Source: Candidatus Electrothrix scaldis (lineage in GTDB: Bacteria > Desulfobacterota > Desulfobulbia > Desulfobulbales > Desulfobulbaceae). From it: DNA of 64,000 nt. The notes under the pieces were generated by a model, which worked only from the letters and a program-made list of their open reading frames with translations, searched no databases and had not been told where the DNA came from. The number at the start of each line of letters is the position of its first letter. The stretch's first letter is position 1. Where the stretch lies: NCBI GenBank assembly GCA_033584155.1, contig CP138355.1, forward strand, positions 3,171,826 through 3,235,825, written 5' to 3'. Positions 35,058 through 43,528 of the stretch are shown here, one piece after another. Position numbers and translations under genes: made by a program.

Positions 35058-35942
35058 CTACCTCTGACTCAGATACCGCATGATACCGACCACACTCATT
35101 GCAGAAGGATTGATGATTTCATATTCCTGCACTTCTTCCTTCTTCAGTCCCATTGCCTGTCCTTGCTCCTGGACCCAAGCCAGATATTTTTCCGTGATAT
35201 CTTCCTTGCTGTTACTCTCTTGCATAAGCTCCTGGAAAAAGGAACATGCCTGATCAATTAAGGCATCAAGGGCATCCAGATGTGATGCTACCTCTGTGAC
35301 CTCTCCAAAATGGGTTAAATAGAGTGCTTCCAAATTCTCTGATCGCAATCGTGTGAGCAGGCTATGCCAATCCACCGGGTTAAATTCCGGAGGAGGGGCT
35401 GGAAGGTTTATGTATGATTTCCCTGATAACCTGACACCACAGGCATCACCTGTAAAGGCCTTTGTTCCCCATTTATAAATGACATGATGTCGGGCATGCC
35501 CAGGTGCATCAATAACTGTAATTTCAGTATCTGCTGTTCTAATACGATCATCATCGTACAGAGGGCATACCTGAGACTCAGGCACAGGCAGGATTTCTCC
35601 CCATAATGCTTCCATTTTGTCCTGATAAATTCGTGTTGCGCTGGCGATGAGTTTTGAAGGGTCGATTAAATGCGGCGCTCCCACATAGTGAACATGTATT
35701 CGAGCACCCTGCCTGGCCCACCATCCTACAGCCCCGGCATGGTCTAAATGAATATGCGAAACCATGACATCCTTGACATCAGATGGACTGTATCCCAGTT
35801 TATCTATTGCCTCCACAAGCTGGTCTGTAGTAGATGCAGGACCAGGTTCAATGAGCGCTAACGAGCCTGCGCCTTCGAGCAGATACGATGATATTAACCC
35901 TGGTGTGTCCTGGAATAATAAATCAATGGTATGTAGCTTCAC
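35058..35942 (-). CDS. MBL-fold metallo-hydrolase
   Basis: A 294-aa beta-lactamase-fold hydrolase with the dinuclear metal motif SHIHLDHAG (HxHxDH) near residues 61-68, the third His in APGHARHHV near 150, and the bridging Asp in FTGDACG near 167. The family includes glyoxalase II-like and other hydrolases; the specific substrate is not evident. It is convergent with the gene at 34001 and divergent from the radical SAM gene at 36122. Confidence 0.88.
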   Translation of the reverse strand: MKLHTIDLLFQDTPGLISSYLLEGAGSLALIEPGPASTTDQLVEAIDKLGYSPSDVKDVMVSHIHLDHAGAVGWWARQGARIHVHYVGAPHLIDPSKLIASATRIYQDKMEALWGEILPVPESQVCPLYDDDRIRTADTEITVIDAPGHARHHVIYKWGTKAFTGDACGVRLSGKSYINLPAPPPEFNPVDWHSLLTRLRSENLEALYLTHFGEVTEVASHLDALDALIDQACSFFQELMQESNSKEDITEKYLAWVQEQGQAMGLKKEEVQEYEIINPSAMSVVGIMRYLSQR

Positions 35943-36121
35943 TGCATTGTCCTCCTGTATTGTAATATTTTATCCTCCCTTCAGGGGAAGGAGTGGAAAC
36001 GGCATAACAAAAAATACTTTAATAGTAGTCTGTTCAGTGACGAGAAATCAACTAAGGCCCCCCTATCTCCTAATAATCAAAAAAGCTATTAATTACAAAT
36101 ATATCACGAAGAGGTACCGCA

Positions 36122-37456
36122 ATTCATAAGAAAGGTAAAGCTAAAAACGCTCGTATTCTCCTGATCCGCCCCAAGTACCGTACCGGCCTCAGCCGTTTTG
36201 GCTCTATTAACACAGAGCCGTTGGAGCTGGAATATCTGGCCAGGGCAGTGGTTGATCAGGGCTATGAGTATCAAATCTGGGATGGTGAGGTTGATGGCCC
36301 GTTGCGCCGAACCTGCAAGCAATATCAACCTGATTTGGTTGCCATTACCGGCTATTATCCGGCCCGTGATCAGATGCTGGTCGCTGCCCGAACCATCCGC
36401 TCCCTCCAGCCAAAGGCAATAATCGTTATTGGTGGGGTCCATGCAGAGTTAAACCAGGAGGATTTTCAGCAGCCAGAAATAGACCTGATCGTCCACTCTG
36501 GTGGTTTTTTCACCTTTGCGGCAATTCTTGCCCAGGATCGGAGACAATGGTCAGATATTGCCGGTACCAGTTGGCAGGATAACCAGGGACAATGGCAGAT
36601 GAACCCCAAGGCAAGCTTTGATCCCCACCAACTCCCTCAACCGGACCGCAGTTATTTTCATACCCATAAGCATCGCTTTTCCTGGCTCTATCACGGCCCT
36701 GTTGCCCTGGTCAAAACCGGTTTTGGCTGCCCCTATAGCTGTTCCTTTTGCTATTGCCGTCTCCTCAATAACGGAACCTATCAGGCACGGGAGGTTGAAG
36801 AGGTTGTTCACGAAATCCAAACAATTAATTGCTCGCTTATCTGGCTGATTGATGATACCTTCCTTCTCGACCAGCAGCGGATTCATGCCTTTGCTGCGGC
36901 CCTGCAAAAACAGGGGATCGAGAAAAGATTCATCATCTATGCCCGGGCTGATTTCATCTGTAACCACCCCGAGACCCTGCCCCTCCTAAAAAAAACAGGG
37001 GTTATTGAAGTAATTGTTGGCTTAGAAGCTATTGACAATCAAGGGCTTGATGATTTTAATAAGCAGGTCAATGCAGACCAGAACAGGGAATGCGTCCATT
37101 TGCTCCGTCAGCAGGGGATTGGTTGCGTCGGCTTATTCATCATGGACCAACAGGCACGGGCTGCTGATTTTCATCAGCTGGATCAATGGATTAACAGGAC
37201 AGGGCTGAGCACCTATACGATCTCGGTTTTTTCCCCTTTTCCTGGCACAGAAGAGTATCCGGCTTTGGCGAGTCAACTCCTTACCAAAGATTGCCGGAAA
37301 TGGGATCTGCTCCATCTGGTCCTGCCCCCAGTTCATCTCAGCCGTCTGGGATTTATGGGCAGGATCTGGTGGCTGCATGCAAAACTGCTTTGGCGTAACC
37401 GCAGACTGCGTCGGCACCTACTGACCAGCTTATTCACATTTTGGAAAAACATATGA
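36122..37456 (+). CDS. B12-binding domain radical SAM protein (ATT start)
   Basis: The 444-aa protein has an N-terminal cobalamin-binding-like domain (ARILLIRPKYRTGLSRFGSI; VAITGYYPARDQMLVAARTI; IIVIGGVHAEL) and a radical SAM core with CPYSCSFCYC near residue 205 (CxxxCxxC) binding the 4Fe-4S cluster. No ATG, GTG or TTG precedes the first conserved strand: the first is TTG 36221, which would delete it. ATT at 36122 has GAGG 7 bases upstream and gives IHKKGKAKNARILLIRP, so I take ATT as start. The methyltransferase gene overlaps its stop (ATGA), so both probably act in one pathway, perhaps lipid or cofactor modification. Confidence 0.82.
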   Translation: MHKKGKAKNARILLIRPKYRTGLSRFGSINTEPLELEYLARAVVDQGYEYQIWDGEVDGPLRRTCKQYQPDLVAITGYYPARDQMLVAARTIRSLQPKAIIVIGGVHAELNQEDFQQPEIDLIVHSGGFFTFAAILAQDRRQWSDIAGTSWQDNQGQWQMNPKASFDPHQLPQPDRSYFHTHKHRFSWLYHGPVALVKTGFGCPYSCSFCYCRLLNNGTYQAREVEEVVHEIQTINCSLIWLIDDTFLLDQQRIHAFAAALQKQGIEKRFIIYARADFICNHPETLPLLKKTGVIEVIVGLEAIDNQGLDDFNKQVNADQNRECVHLLRQQGIGCVGLFIMDQQARAADFHQLDQWINRTGLSTYTISVFSPFPGTEEYPALASQLLTKDCRKWDLLHLVLPPVHLSRLGFMGRIWWLHAKLLWRNRRLRRHLLTSLFTFWKNI

Positions 37457-38097
37457 ACCGACAAGGTATTTGGGATTTTTGGGCAAAATTTTACGATCGC
37501 CTCTGGCTGCAAGGGGGTTCACTTCAGCCCACACGAGCCTTGGTCTGTCAAAAAATTGCTGAATATGCGAAGCAGACCGGGGGAGAGGAAGAAGAAAGAA
37601 AATTCCATATCCTCGACATGGGTTGCGGCACCGGGCAGTTATATGGTGATCTGGTCCAAACCTTGGGTAAAGAACGCCTTCAATACCTTGGGATTGACCC
37701 CTCTGGTGCCATGCTGGAAAGGGCCTTGGATAAATTCCCTCAAGCAGCTTTTTTCCAAAGTGATGTTATGGAGGTTCTGCCAGATAAGGACTTATTTGAC
37801 CTGATTGTCTGTAGCCATTCTTTCCCCTATTATTCAGACGGAGAAGCAGCCCTGAAAAGGCTGGCTACTCTGTTGAAACCGGGAGGCCAATTGCTGTTGA
37901 CCCAGGCCTGCACAGATAGTCTGTACGATGCCATTATCCTCAAGCTGACTGGTTTTACGACCTCCAAGGCGATCTATCGCTCCTCCCAGGAGATGAAAGA
38001 GCTGGGTAGTACGTTGTTTAGAGAGTTACAGACCGCTCGAATTTCAGAGAAAGTCATGGTGCCCTCGCTCTGGCTTTTTCAGTGGGTAAAAGGATAG
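37453..38097 (+). CDS. Class I SAM-dependent methyltransferase
   Basis: A 214-aa protein with motif I ILDMGCGTGQLYGDL (about 53-67), motif II YLGIDPSGAMLERAL and motif III DLIVCSHSFPYYSDGE, plus KPGGQLLLTQA. The start ATG (37453-37455) overlaps the TGA of the radical SAM gene as ATGA, a sign of translational coupling. The 3' end overlaps by 19 bp the convergent KamA-like gene. The acceptor is unknown; pairing with a B12 radical SAM protein suggests a joint modification pathway. Confidence 0.88.
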   Translation: MNRQGIWDFWAKFYDRLWLQGGSLQPTRALVCQKIAEYAKQTGGEEEERKFHILDMGCGTGQLYGDLVQTLGKERLQYLGIDPSGAMLERALDKFPQAAFFQSDVMEVLPDKDLFDLIVCSHSFPYYSDGEAALKRLATLLKPGGQLLLTQACTDSLYDAIILKLTGFTTSKAIYRSSQEMKELGSTLFRELQTARISEKVMVPSLWLFQWVKG

Positions 38098-39122
38098 GAA
38101 CAGGGAATACCCTGGTAATTCAGGAATTCCAATTTATCCTTCTGATGCGAGGTGACATATTCCGGTGTCAGAGGAATTTTCCCTTTTCCTTCCGGGGCAT
38201 CAAGAATATAGGTGGGCACAGCCATGCCTGAGACCGTACCGATCAGTCCCCGCATAATGTCAATCCCAGTCTTGATATCTGTCCGAAAATGGGCAGTCCC
38301 TTCTGTTAAGTCCGCCTGCATCAAATAATAGGGTCGAATCCGAACCTCCAGCAATCTATAGAGTAAATCCCGCATCACAGGAAGGGAATCATTGACTCCC
38401 TTGAGAAGAACGGTCTGACAGCCCAGAGGGATGCCAGCATCTGCTAATAAGGTACAGGCTTGCTCAGCCTCTTGGGTTATCTCAGCAGGATGATTGAAAT
38501 GGGTATTAATGTAGAGCGGATGATATTTTTTTAGCATCGTCACCAGCTCCGGTGTAATGCGCATCGGCAAAGTGCAGGGCGTTCTGGTGCCGATACGAAT
38601 GACCTTGATATGCTCAATCTCCTGCACTTGACGCAGGATTTTTTCCAGGGCCTGATCTGATAATAACAGCGGATCACCACCGGAAATCAGGACCTCACGG
38701 ATTTGCGGGGTCTTACGCAGATATTCCAGGCCCGCAGCAATGGTCTTCTCTGTGATTCGCATGGAGGCCTTACCCACTTTGCGCTTGCGGGTGCAGAAAC
38801 GGCAATACATAGCGCATTGACTGCTGACGAGGAAGAGTGCCCTATCAGGATATTTATGGACCAGATTCGGTGCTGCGCTTAAGGATTCCTCGTTCAGCGG
38901 GTCCTCCATACCTTGGGGATCATCCAATTCCTGGATATCAGGTACAGCTTGTCGCCAGAGTGGCTCACCGACCTTTTGGAGCAACTCAAGATAATACGGT
39001 GAAATACGAAAAGGGTAGTGGGCTGCAACCTCTGCTATTTCATCTTGATTACACTGGAGAGTCTGCGCGAGGTGTTCCGGACTGGTGATGGCGTGCTTCA
39101 GTTGATCCTGCCAGGCTGTCAT
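38079..39122 (-). CDS. KamA-family radical SAM protein (lysine 2,3-aminomutase-like)
   Basis: A 347-aa protein with CAMYCRFCTRKRKVG (radical SAM CxxxCxxC) near residue 110, ISGGDPLLLSD near 150, and a C-terminal DAPEGKGKIPLTPEYV, where the conserved Lys that holds PLP is expected. KamA-like enzymes interconvert alpha- and beta-lysine or modify EF-P (EpmB). It is shorter than clostridial lysine aminomutases. I start it at 39122 (MTAWQDQLKHAI); the open frame back to 39227 is read from the REP-like element and is not conserved in look. No EF-P ligase gene (epmA) is nearby. Confidence 0.85.
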   Translation of the reverse strand: MTAWQDQLKHAITSPEHLAQTLQCNQDEIAEVAAHYPFRISPYYLELLQKVGEPLWRQAVPDIQELDDPQGMEDPLNEESLSAAPNLVHKYPDRALFLVSSQCAMYCRFCTRKRKVGKASMRITEKTIAAGLEYLRKTPQIREVLISGGDPLLLSDQALEKILRQVQEIEHIKVIRIGTRTPCTLPMRITPELVTMLKKYHPLYINTHFNHPAEITQEAEQACTLLADAGIPLGCQTVLLKGVNDSLPVMRDLLYRLLEVRIRPYYLMQADLTEGTAHFRTDIKTGIDIMRGLIGTVSGMAVPTYILDAPEGKGKIPLTPEYVTSHQKDKLEFLNYQGIPCSYPFTH

Positions 39123-39160
39123 GGGGTGAAATCTTAAATTTGGAGGAAATCCGTTTCCTG

Positions 39161-39266
39161 CCCCGGCCTTAAAAGACCGGGCTATTCTCGGTAGTCCCTG
39201 CGGGACGATGTTTTCCCTCAGCCCCAAAGGGGCGACAGAAAATAGCCCACTGTTTTAACGATGGGC
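39161..39266. repeat. REP-like composite of four hairpins, copy 3
   Basis: Four successive hairpins: CCCGG-CCGGG (39162-39181), GTCCCTGCGGGAC (39194-39206), GCCCCAAAGGGGC (39221-39233) and GCCCACTGTTTTAACGATGGGC (39245-39266). The left part is inverted and the right part direct relative to copy 1 at 31092-31171. It lies between the KamA-like gene and a small hypothetical gene. Confidence 0.8.
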
Positions 39267-39348
39267 ATAGAAACGGCAAAAAAAGAGCCCAAGGGCGGAC
39301 CCTCGGGCATCATGGGGACATATTCTGAGCTTGTAGAAAAAAGAGAGC

Positions 39349-39741
39349 TTAGCCCAGATCGATCTGCAGGGGGATACTATGCAAGCTCTTCTGTGGCTGT
39401 TGGGTTCTGCCCAGCTTCCAGGTCTCACATTTCGCCTTGCCATCCAGCTTCTTTTCCACGTCCGTTACCAGTCCCTGGATATCAATTATCTTATGACGGG
39501 AGAATACTTCAGGGAGTCCACTGGTCAGGTTGCAGGCCAGACAACGGCCTGGTCGCTCGTGCAAGTCCAGATTGAAATGCAGGGTGTTCTGCTGTTCGTC
39601 ATGTCCCTCAAATCGAAGAGAGATATCATAAGCGCCTTCGTTTGCATCGCCGAACAGGGCTTCGAAAAAATCATTTGCACGCTGGGGCGGAAAGAGTTCC
39701 TGTAGGACCTCATCGGTAAATACGTCATTCATGGAATTCAT
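39349..39741 (-). CDS. Hypothetical protein, 130 aa
   Basis: A small cytoplasmic protein with no signal peptide. It starts MNSMNDVFTDEVLQELFPPQ and contains a CLAC motif near residues 68-71, then FSRHKIIDIQGLV and a further Cys in GKAKCETWKLG. The Cys-x-x-Cys plus His could bind zinc. Acidic N-terminus and a Gln-rich C-terminus. The ORF and its composition look genuine, but I recognise no family. Confidence 0.6.
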   Translation of the reverse strand: MNSMNDVFTDEVLQELFPPQRANDFFEALFGDANEGAYDISLRFEGHDEQQNTLHFNLDLHERPGRCLACNLTSGLPEVFSRHKIIDIQGLVTDVEKKLDGKAKCETWKLGRTQQPQKSLHSIPLQIDLG

Positions 39742-39957
39742 GGTTTATTATTGGTTTCAGGTTTAGTCGTTTCACAGGCAAGGCAAAGGGACAGGACAGA
39801 CCTGGGCAGGAAATCTGTCGGTTCTGCCGCCGAATCCCGAGCCGAACCCCGTGCTCTCTTTCTACATGGTAATGTTAACAGTTCCGAAATGTAATCTGAG
39901 ACGCCAGGACTGTCAACATCCATTGCGGCAGCCAAGGTGTTATGGTAAAAAAGCCCT

Positions 39958-42180
39958 ATGAAACAGAATATATTTTTTAATGACCCGGAAACAGCAATGG
40001 AAAGCTCGGAAAACAACAAGGGGCAAGGGACGGTGAATATGGAAAGCCTGAACCCATCCCAGTACAGAGCGGTTACGCACGATGAAGGACCAGTTTTGGT
40101 TATCGCCGGGGCAGGGAGCGGCAAGACTAGGACTCTGGTCCACCGTATGGCTTGGCTGCTGGACCAGGGCGTGCCACCGGAAGCCATCCTTTTGCTCACC
40201 TTTACCCGCCGGGCGGCGCAGGAGATGCTCCATCGCGCTGCGCGTATCTCCGGCCAATCCTGTACCAGAGTGGTGGGCGGTACCTTCCATGCCACTGCCA
40301 ACATGCTGTTGCGCAGATATGGGCATCACCTGGGCTTTGGTGCGGGCTTCACCATTATTGATCGGGGTGATGCTGAGGGCGTGGTGAACCTGCTCCGCAA
40401 CTCCCTGGGACTTGCTGGCGCTGGGAAACGTTTTCCCAGTAAGCGGGTTATCCTCAACCTCATATCCGGGGCTATTAATAAGTCTGTTAACCTGGAAGAC
40501 CTGATTTTTGATACCCAGGGCCATCTGGTGGAGTTCTCCGACGATATCCTGAGAATCCGCAAGGACTATGAAGAGTTCAAGCTCAATAACGCCTTGATGG
40601 ATTATGATGACCTGCTGGTCAATTGGCAGCGCCTGCTTAGCGAGTCCACCTTGGCGCGGGGAGAAATTGCTTCTCAGTTTCGCTATATTCTGGTGGATGA
40701 GTACCAGGATACCAACCTGATCCAGGCCCAGATCGTCCGCCTGCTGGCCTATGGTCACGATAACGTGATGGTGGTTGGTGATGATGCCCAGTCCATCTAC
40801 AGTTTTCGTGGGGCGGATTTCTATAATATCATGCGCTTTCCAGAGCAGTTTCCCGGTGCTGATATCATCAAGCTGGAGCAAAATTATCGCTCGGTCCAGC
40901 CTGTCCTGGCCCTGACCAATGCCATTATTGCTCAGGCGCAGGAGAAATACACCAAGGAGCTGTTCAGCGAGATTGAAGGTGGGAAAAAACCAATTCTCTA
41001 TCCGGCCCGCAACGAGGCAGGCGAGGCCCGCTTTATCGTGGAAAAGGTCAAGGAATTGGTGGAGGATGGCACGACGAGTAAGGAAATTGCGATCCTGTTC
41101 CGCTCAGGCTTTCATTCCTATAAGCTGGAAATGGAACTGGCTGCCCATTCCCTGGATTTTGAAAAACGGGGTGGGATGAAGCTGACCGAGGCTTCTCACA
41201 TCAAGGATGTGCTCTCCTTTTTGCGGGTGCTGATTAATAACTGGGATAACCTTTCCTGGAACCGAATCCTCCTGCAACTGGATAAGGTCGGGCCGAAGAC
41301 TGCCCAGAAAATCCTGGACACGATCACAGCTGAAGATAAACCCATTCAGGCCCTGGGTAAGTACAAGACCACAGCAAAATGGCTGGGAGCACTGAGGAAG
41401 CTGGCTGAAGCAATGGCGGCAATGGATCGTCTCGACCTGACGCCTTCAGCAATTTTCGATATAGTCATGGAGTATTACGAGCCCATCTTTGAACGAATCT
41501 ATCATGATGATTATCCCAAGCGAAAACGGGATTTGGATCAGCTCAAGGCCCTCATCGGCGGCTATGGTGATCTGCAATCCTTTGTCGATGACACGGCCTT
41601 AGATCCACCGGAATCTACCCCTGGAGCCGTGGAGGCTACGCCAGACAAGCTAATACTCTCCACTATCCACTCGGCCAAGGGCCTGGAGTGGGATACTGTT
41701 TTTGTGATTGGTCTGGCTGAGGGTCGTTTCCCGCATCAAAAGACCATCCCTGGTGAGCAGTGGGAAGAGGAGCGGCGTCTGCTCTATGTTGCCGCAACTC
41801 GCGCTAAAAAACAACTCTACCTCACCTATCCCCGGACAATCATGACCCCGGATCGTAAATTCCTCAATGTGGTCATGTCTCCGTTTATTCGGGAAATCAA
41901 CCCTGGTTTATACGTAAATAAGGATGCAAAACCGGATTATGGACAAGATTTTATTGCCTATCGGGGCAACCCGGACGGCGTTCTTCCTGATCCCCCCAGC
42001 CGAAAAAAGGAAACAGTGTCTGCCCGCACAGAGTTTACCAAAGGCATGGCAGTGCGCCATCCCTTTTTCGGGGTTGGCAAGATCAAGGATATTCCAGCCC
42101 CTCGCCGGATTGAGGTACGCTTTGATCGGCATGGGGACAAACTCCTGCATCTGGATTATGCCAAGCTGGAGATACTCTGA
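39958..42180 (+). CDS. UvrD/PcrA-like superfamily 1 DNA helicase
   Basis: A 740-aa ATP-dependent 3'-5' helicase. Motifs in order: Q-motif LNPSQYRAVTH, Walker A IAGAGSGKTRTLV (about 47), motif Ia LLTFTRRAAQEML, Walker B ILVDEYQDTN (about 245), motif III VVGDDAQSIYSFRGA, motif IV LEQNYRS, motif V LSTIHSAKGLEWDTVFVIGL (about 565) and motif VI RRLLYVAATRAKKQLYL. Role in repair or replication restart is inferred from the family. Start is ATG 39958; an in-frame ATG at 40039 gives MESLNPSQ and could be the true start. A C-terminal module (GVGKIKDIPAPRRIEVRFD) matches PcrA-type tails. Confidence 0.93.
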   Translation: MKQNIFFNDPETAMESSENNKGQGTVNMESLNPSQYRAVTHDEGPVLVIAGAGSGKTRTLVHRMAWLLDQGVPPEAILLLTFTRRAAQEMLHRAARISGQSCTRVVGGTFHATANMLLRRYGHHLGFGAGFTIIDRGDAEGVVNLLRNSLGLAGAGKRFPSKRVILNLISGAINKSVNLEDLIFDTQGHLVEFSDDILRIRKDYEEFKLNNALMDYDDLLVNWQRLLSESTLARGEIASQFRYILVDEYQDTNLIQAQIVRLLAYGHDNVMVVGDDAQSIYSFRGADFYNIMRFPEQFPGADIIKLEQNYRSVQPVLALTNAIIAQAQEKYTKELFSEIEGGKKPILYPARNEAGEARFIVEKVKELVEDGTTSKEIAILFRSGFHSYKLEMELAAHSLDFEKRGGMKLTEASHIKDVLSFLRVLINNWDNLSWNRILLQLDKVGPKTAQKILDTITAEDKPIQALGKYKTTAKWLGALRKLAEAMAAMDRLDLTPSAIFDIVMEYYEPIFERIYHDDYPKRKRDLDQLKALIGGYGDLQSFVDDTALDPPESTPGAVEATPDKLILSTIHSAKGLEWDTVFVIGLAEGRFPHQKTIPGEQWEEERRLLYVAATRAKKQLYLTYPRTIMTPDRKFLNVVMSPFIREINPGLYVNKDAKPDYGQDFIAYRGNPDGVLPDPPSRKKETVSARTEFTKGMAVRHPFFGVGKIKDIPAPRRIEVRFDRHGDKLLHLDYAKLEIL

Positions 42181-42442
42181 GAAGACTCCGAGTGTCGTGA
42201 GCGAGATGCCCCTGCTTTTGTCTGCACTGAACCAACCGCACCCTGTCTATCGCTTTTTACCTGATGGTTTAGAAAATAAGAGGAAAATCATGAGCAAGAA
42301 ACCTGTTCACGCCCTGTGGTTTTGAGCGGGTTTCCGTGGATGAGGCTGGGGCGTATAATTACCTGATGCAGTATAGGAAATGTATGTTATTTTGAGAACC
42401 TGGTATCGAAAGGGCGGCTTCTAACGAGTGAAGTTTACGCCC

Positions 42443-43528
42443 TTACTTAATCCCCTTGCTGTGCTTTTCCGCAATATGAGCAAACTCCTGCTCAACGGCA
42501 AGAAAAGCATCATAAACATCAGGATCAAAATGTCTAGCGCGGCCCTCTTCGGTGGCCATAATGTACATAGCCTCCTCATGATCCAGCGCCTTTTTATAGG
42601 ATCGAATAGTCCGTAAGGCATCATAAACATCAGCCACAGCCATAATTCTTCCCGCCAGAGGAATATCATCGCCCTTCAGGCCTCGGGGATAGCCGCTGCC
42701 GTCATGCTTCTCATGATGACTGCCCACCATGTCTCGGGCGCATTCCAAGAAGGCCATAGGTTCCCCAGCCATCTTGCTCAGCTTATCAATGACCTCTTCG
42801 CCATAGATCGTGTGTTTCTTCATTTCCGCAAACTCTTCGGCGGTCAAACGCCCTTCCTTCAGAAGGATGGAGTCGCGAATTGCCACTTTCCCGATGTCAT
42901 GAAGAGGAGCTGTCTTATAGAGAAGGACGATATAATCTTCAGTGAGAATATCGGAGAACTTACCCATGTCAAACAGGACTTCAGCCAGTGCTTTGACAAA
43001 AAAACGGGTACGGTTGATATGCCCTCCTGTATTGGCATCCCTATGCTCAGCCAATTCACCCATAGCCAGAATGGTGATATCTTTAAGAAGAGTTGTTTCT
43101 CTGGTTCGGTCGAGTACTTTTTGCTCCAAGCTCACCCGATAACTGTGCAGCTCAAGATGATTGCGGACCCGGGAACGCAATTCAATCCCGTGGAAAGGTT
43201 TGGTGATATAATCCACACCGCCCAGCTCAAAGCCCTTAGCCACATCTTCCGGCTCTGATCTGGCGGTCAGAAAAATAACAGGAGTCGCATGGGTCTCCGG
43301 CATGCTCCGTAACTCCTGCATGGTTTCAAAACCGTTCATCCCCGGCATCATCACATCCATAAGGATCAGGTCAGGAAGACGCTTCTTGATCCTCGCTAAA
43401 GCCTGCTCCCCAGAGGTGGCATAGGCAAATTCAAGATCCAGGCCTTTTAGGTGAGAGAGGGCAATCTGGATATTCTCTGGCACATCATCAACAACTAAAA
43501 CCAGGGGTTTATTGGGTTGACGTCTCAT
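42443..43528 (-). CDS. Response regulator with HD-GYP domain (c-di-GMP phosphodiesterase)
   Basis: A 361-aa protein. The receiver domain (9-125) has acidic residues D14-D15, phospho-acceptor Asp58 in LILMDVMMPGMNG and Lys110. After a linker coiled coil, the HD-GYP domain carries H210-D211 (APLHDIGKVAI) and HHEKHDGSGYP (271-281). All catalytic motifs are present, so active hydrolysis of cyclic di-GMP is likely. Its start overlaps the stop of the upstream histidine kinase gene by 4 bp, so the pair forms one phospho-relay. Confidence 0.93.
   Translation of the reverse strand: MRRQPNKPLVLVVDDVPENIQIALSHLKGLDLEFAYATSGEQALARIKKRLPDLILMDVMMPGMNGFETMQELRSMPETHATPVIFLTARSEPEDVAKGFELGGVDYITKPFHGIELRSRVRNHLELHSYRVSLEQKVLDRTRETTLLKDITILAMGELAEHRDANTGGHINRTRFFVKALAEVLFDMGKFSDILTEDYIVLLYKTAPLHDIGKVAIRDSILLKEGRLTAEEFAEMKKHTIYGEEVIDKLSKMAGEPMAFLECARDMVGSHHEKHDGSGYPRGLKGDDIPLAGRIMAVADVYDALRTIRSYKKALDHEEAMYIMATEEGRARHFDPDVYDAFLAVEQEFAHIAEKHSKGIK

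Noticed and set aside
39123-39227. Longer start for the KamA-like protein
   Set aside because: The added 35 residues are translated from the REP-like hairpin element and have no resemblance to the family.
42181-42442. Possible gene between the helicase and the HD-GYP regulator
   Set aside because: Only short overlapping frames with no conserved look; the gap holds nothing I can support.
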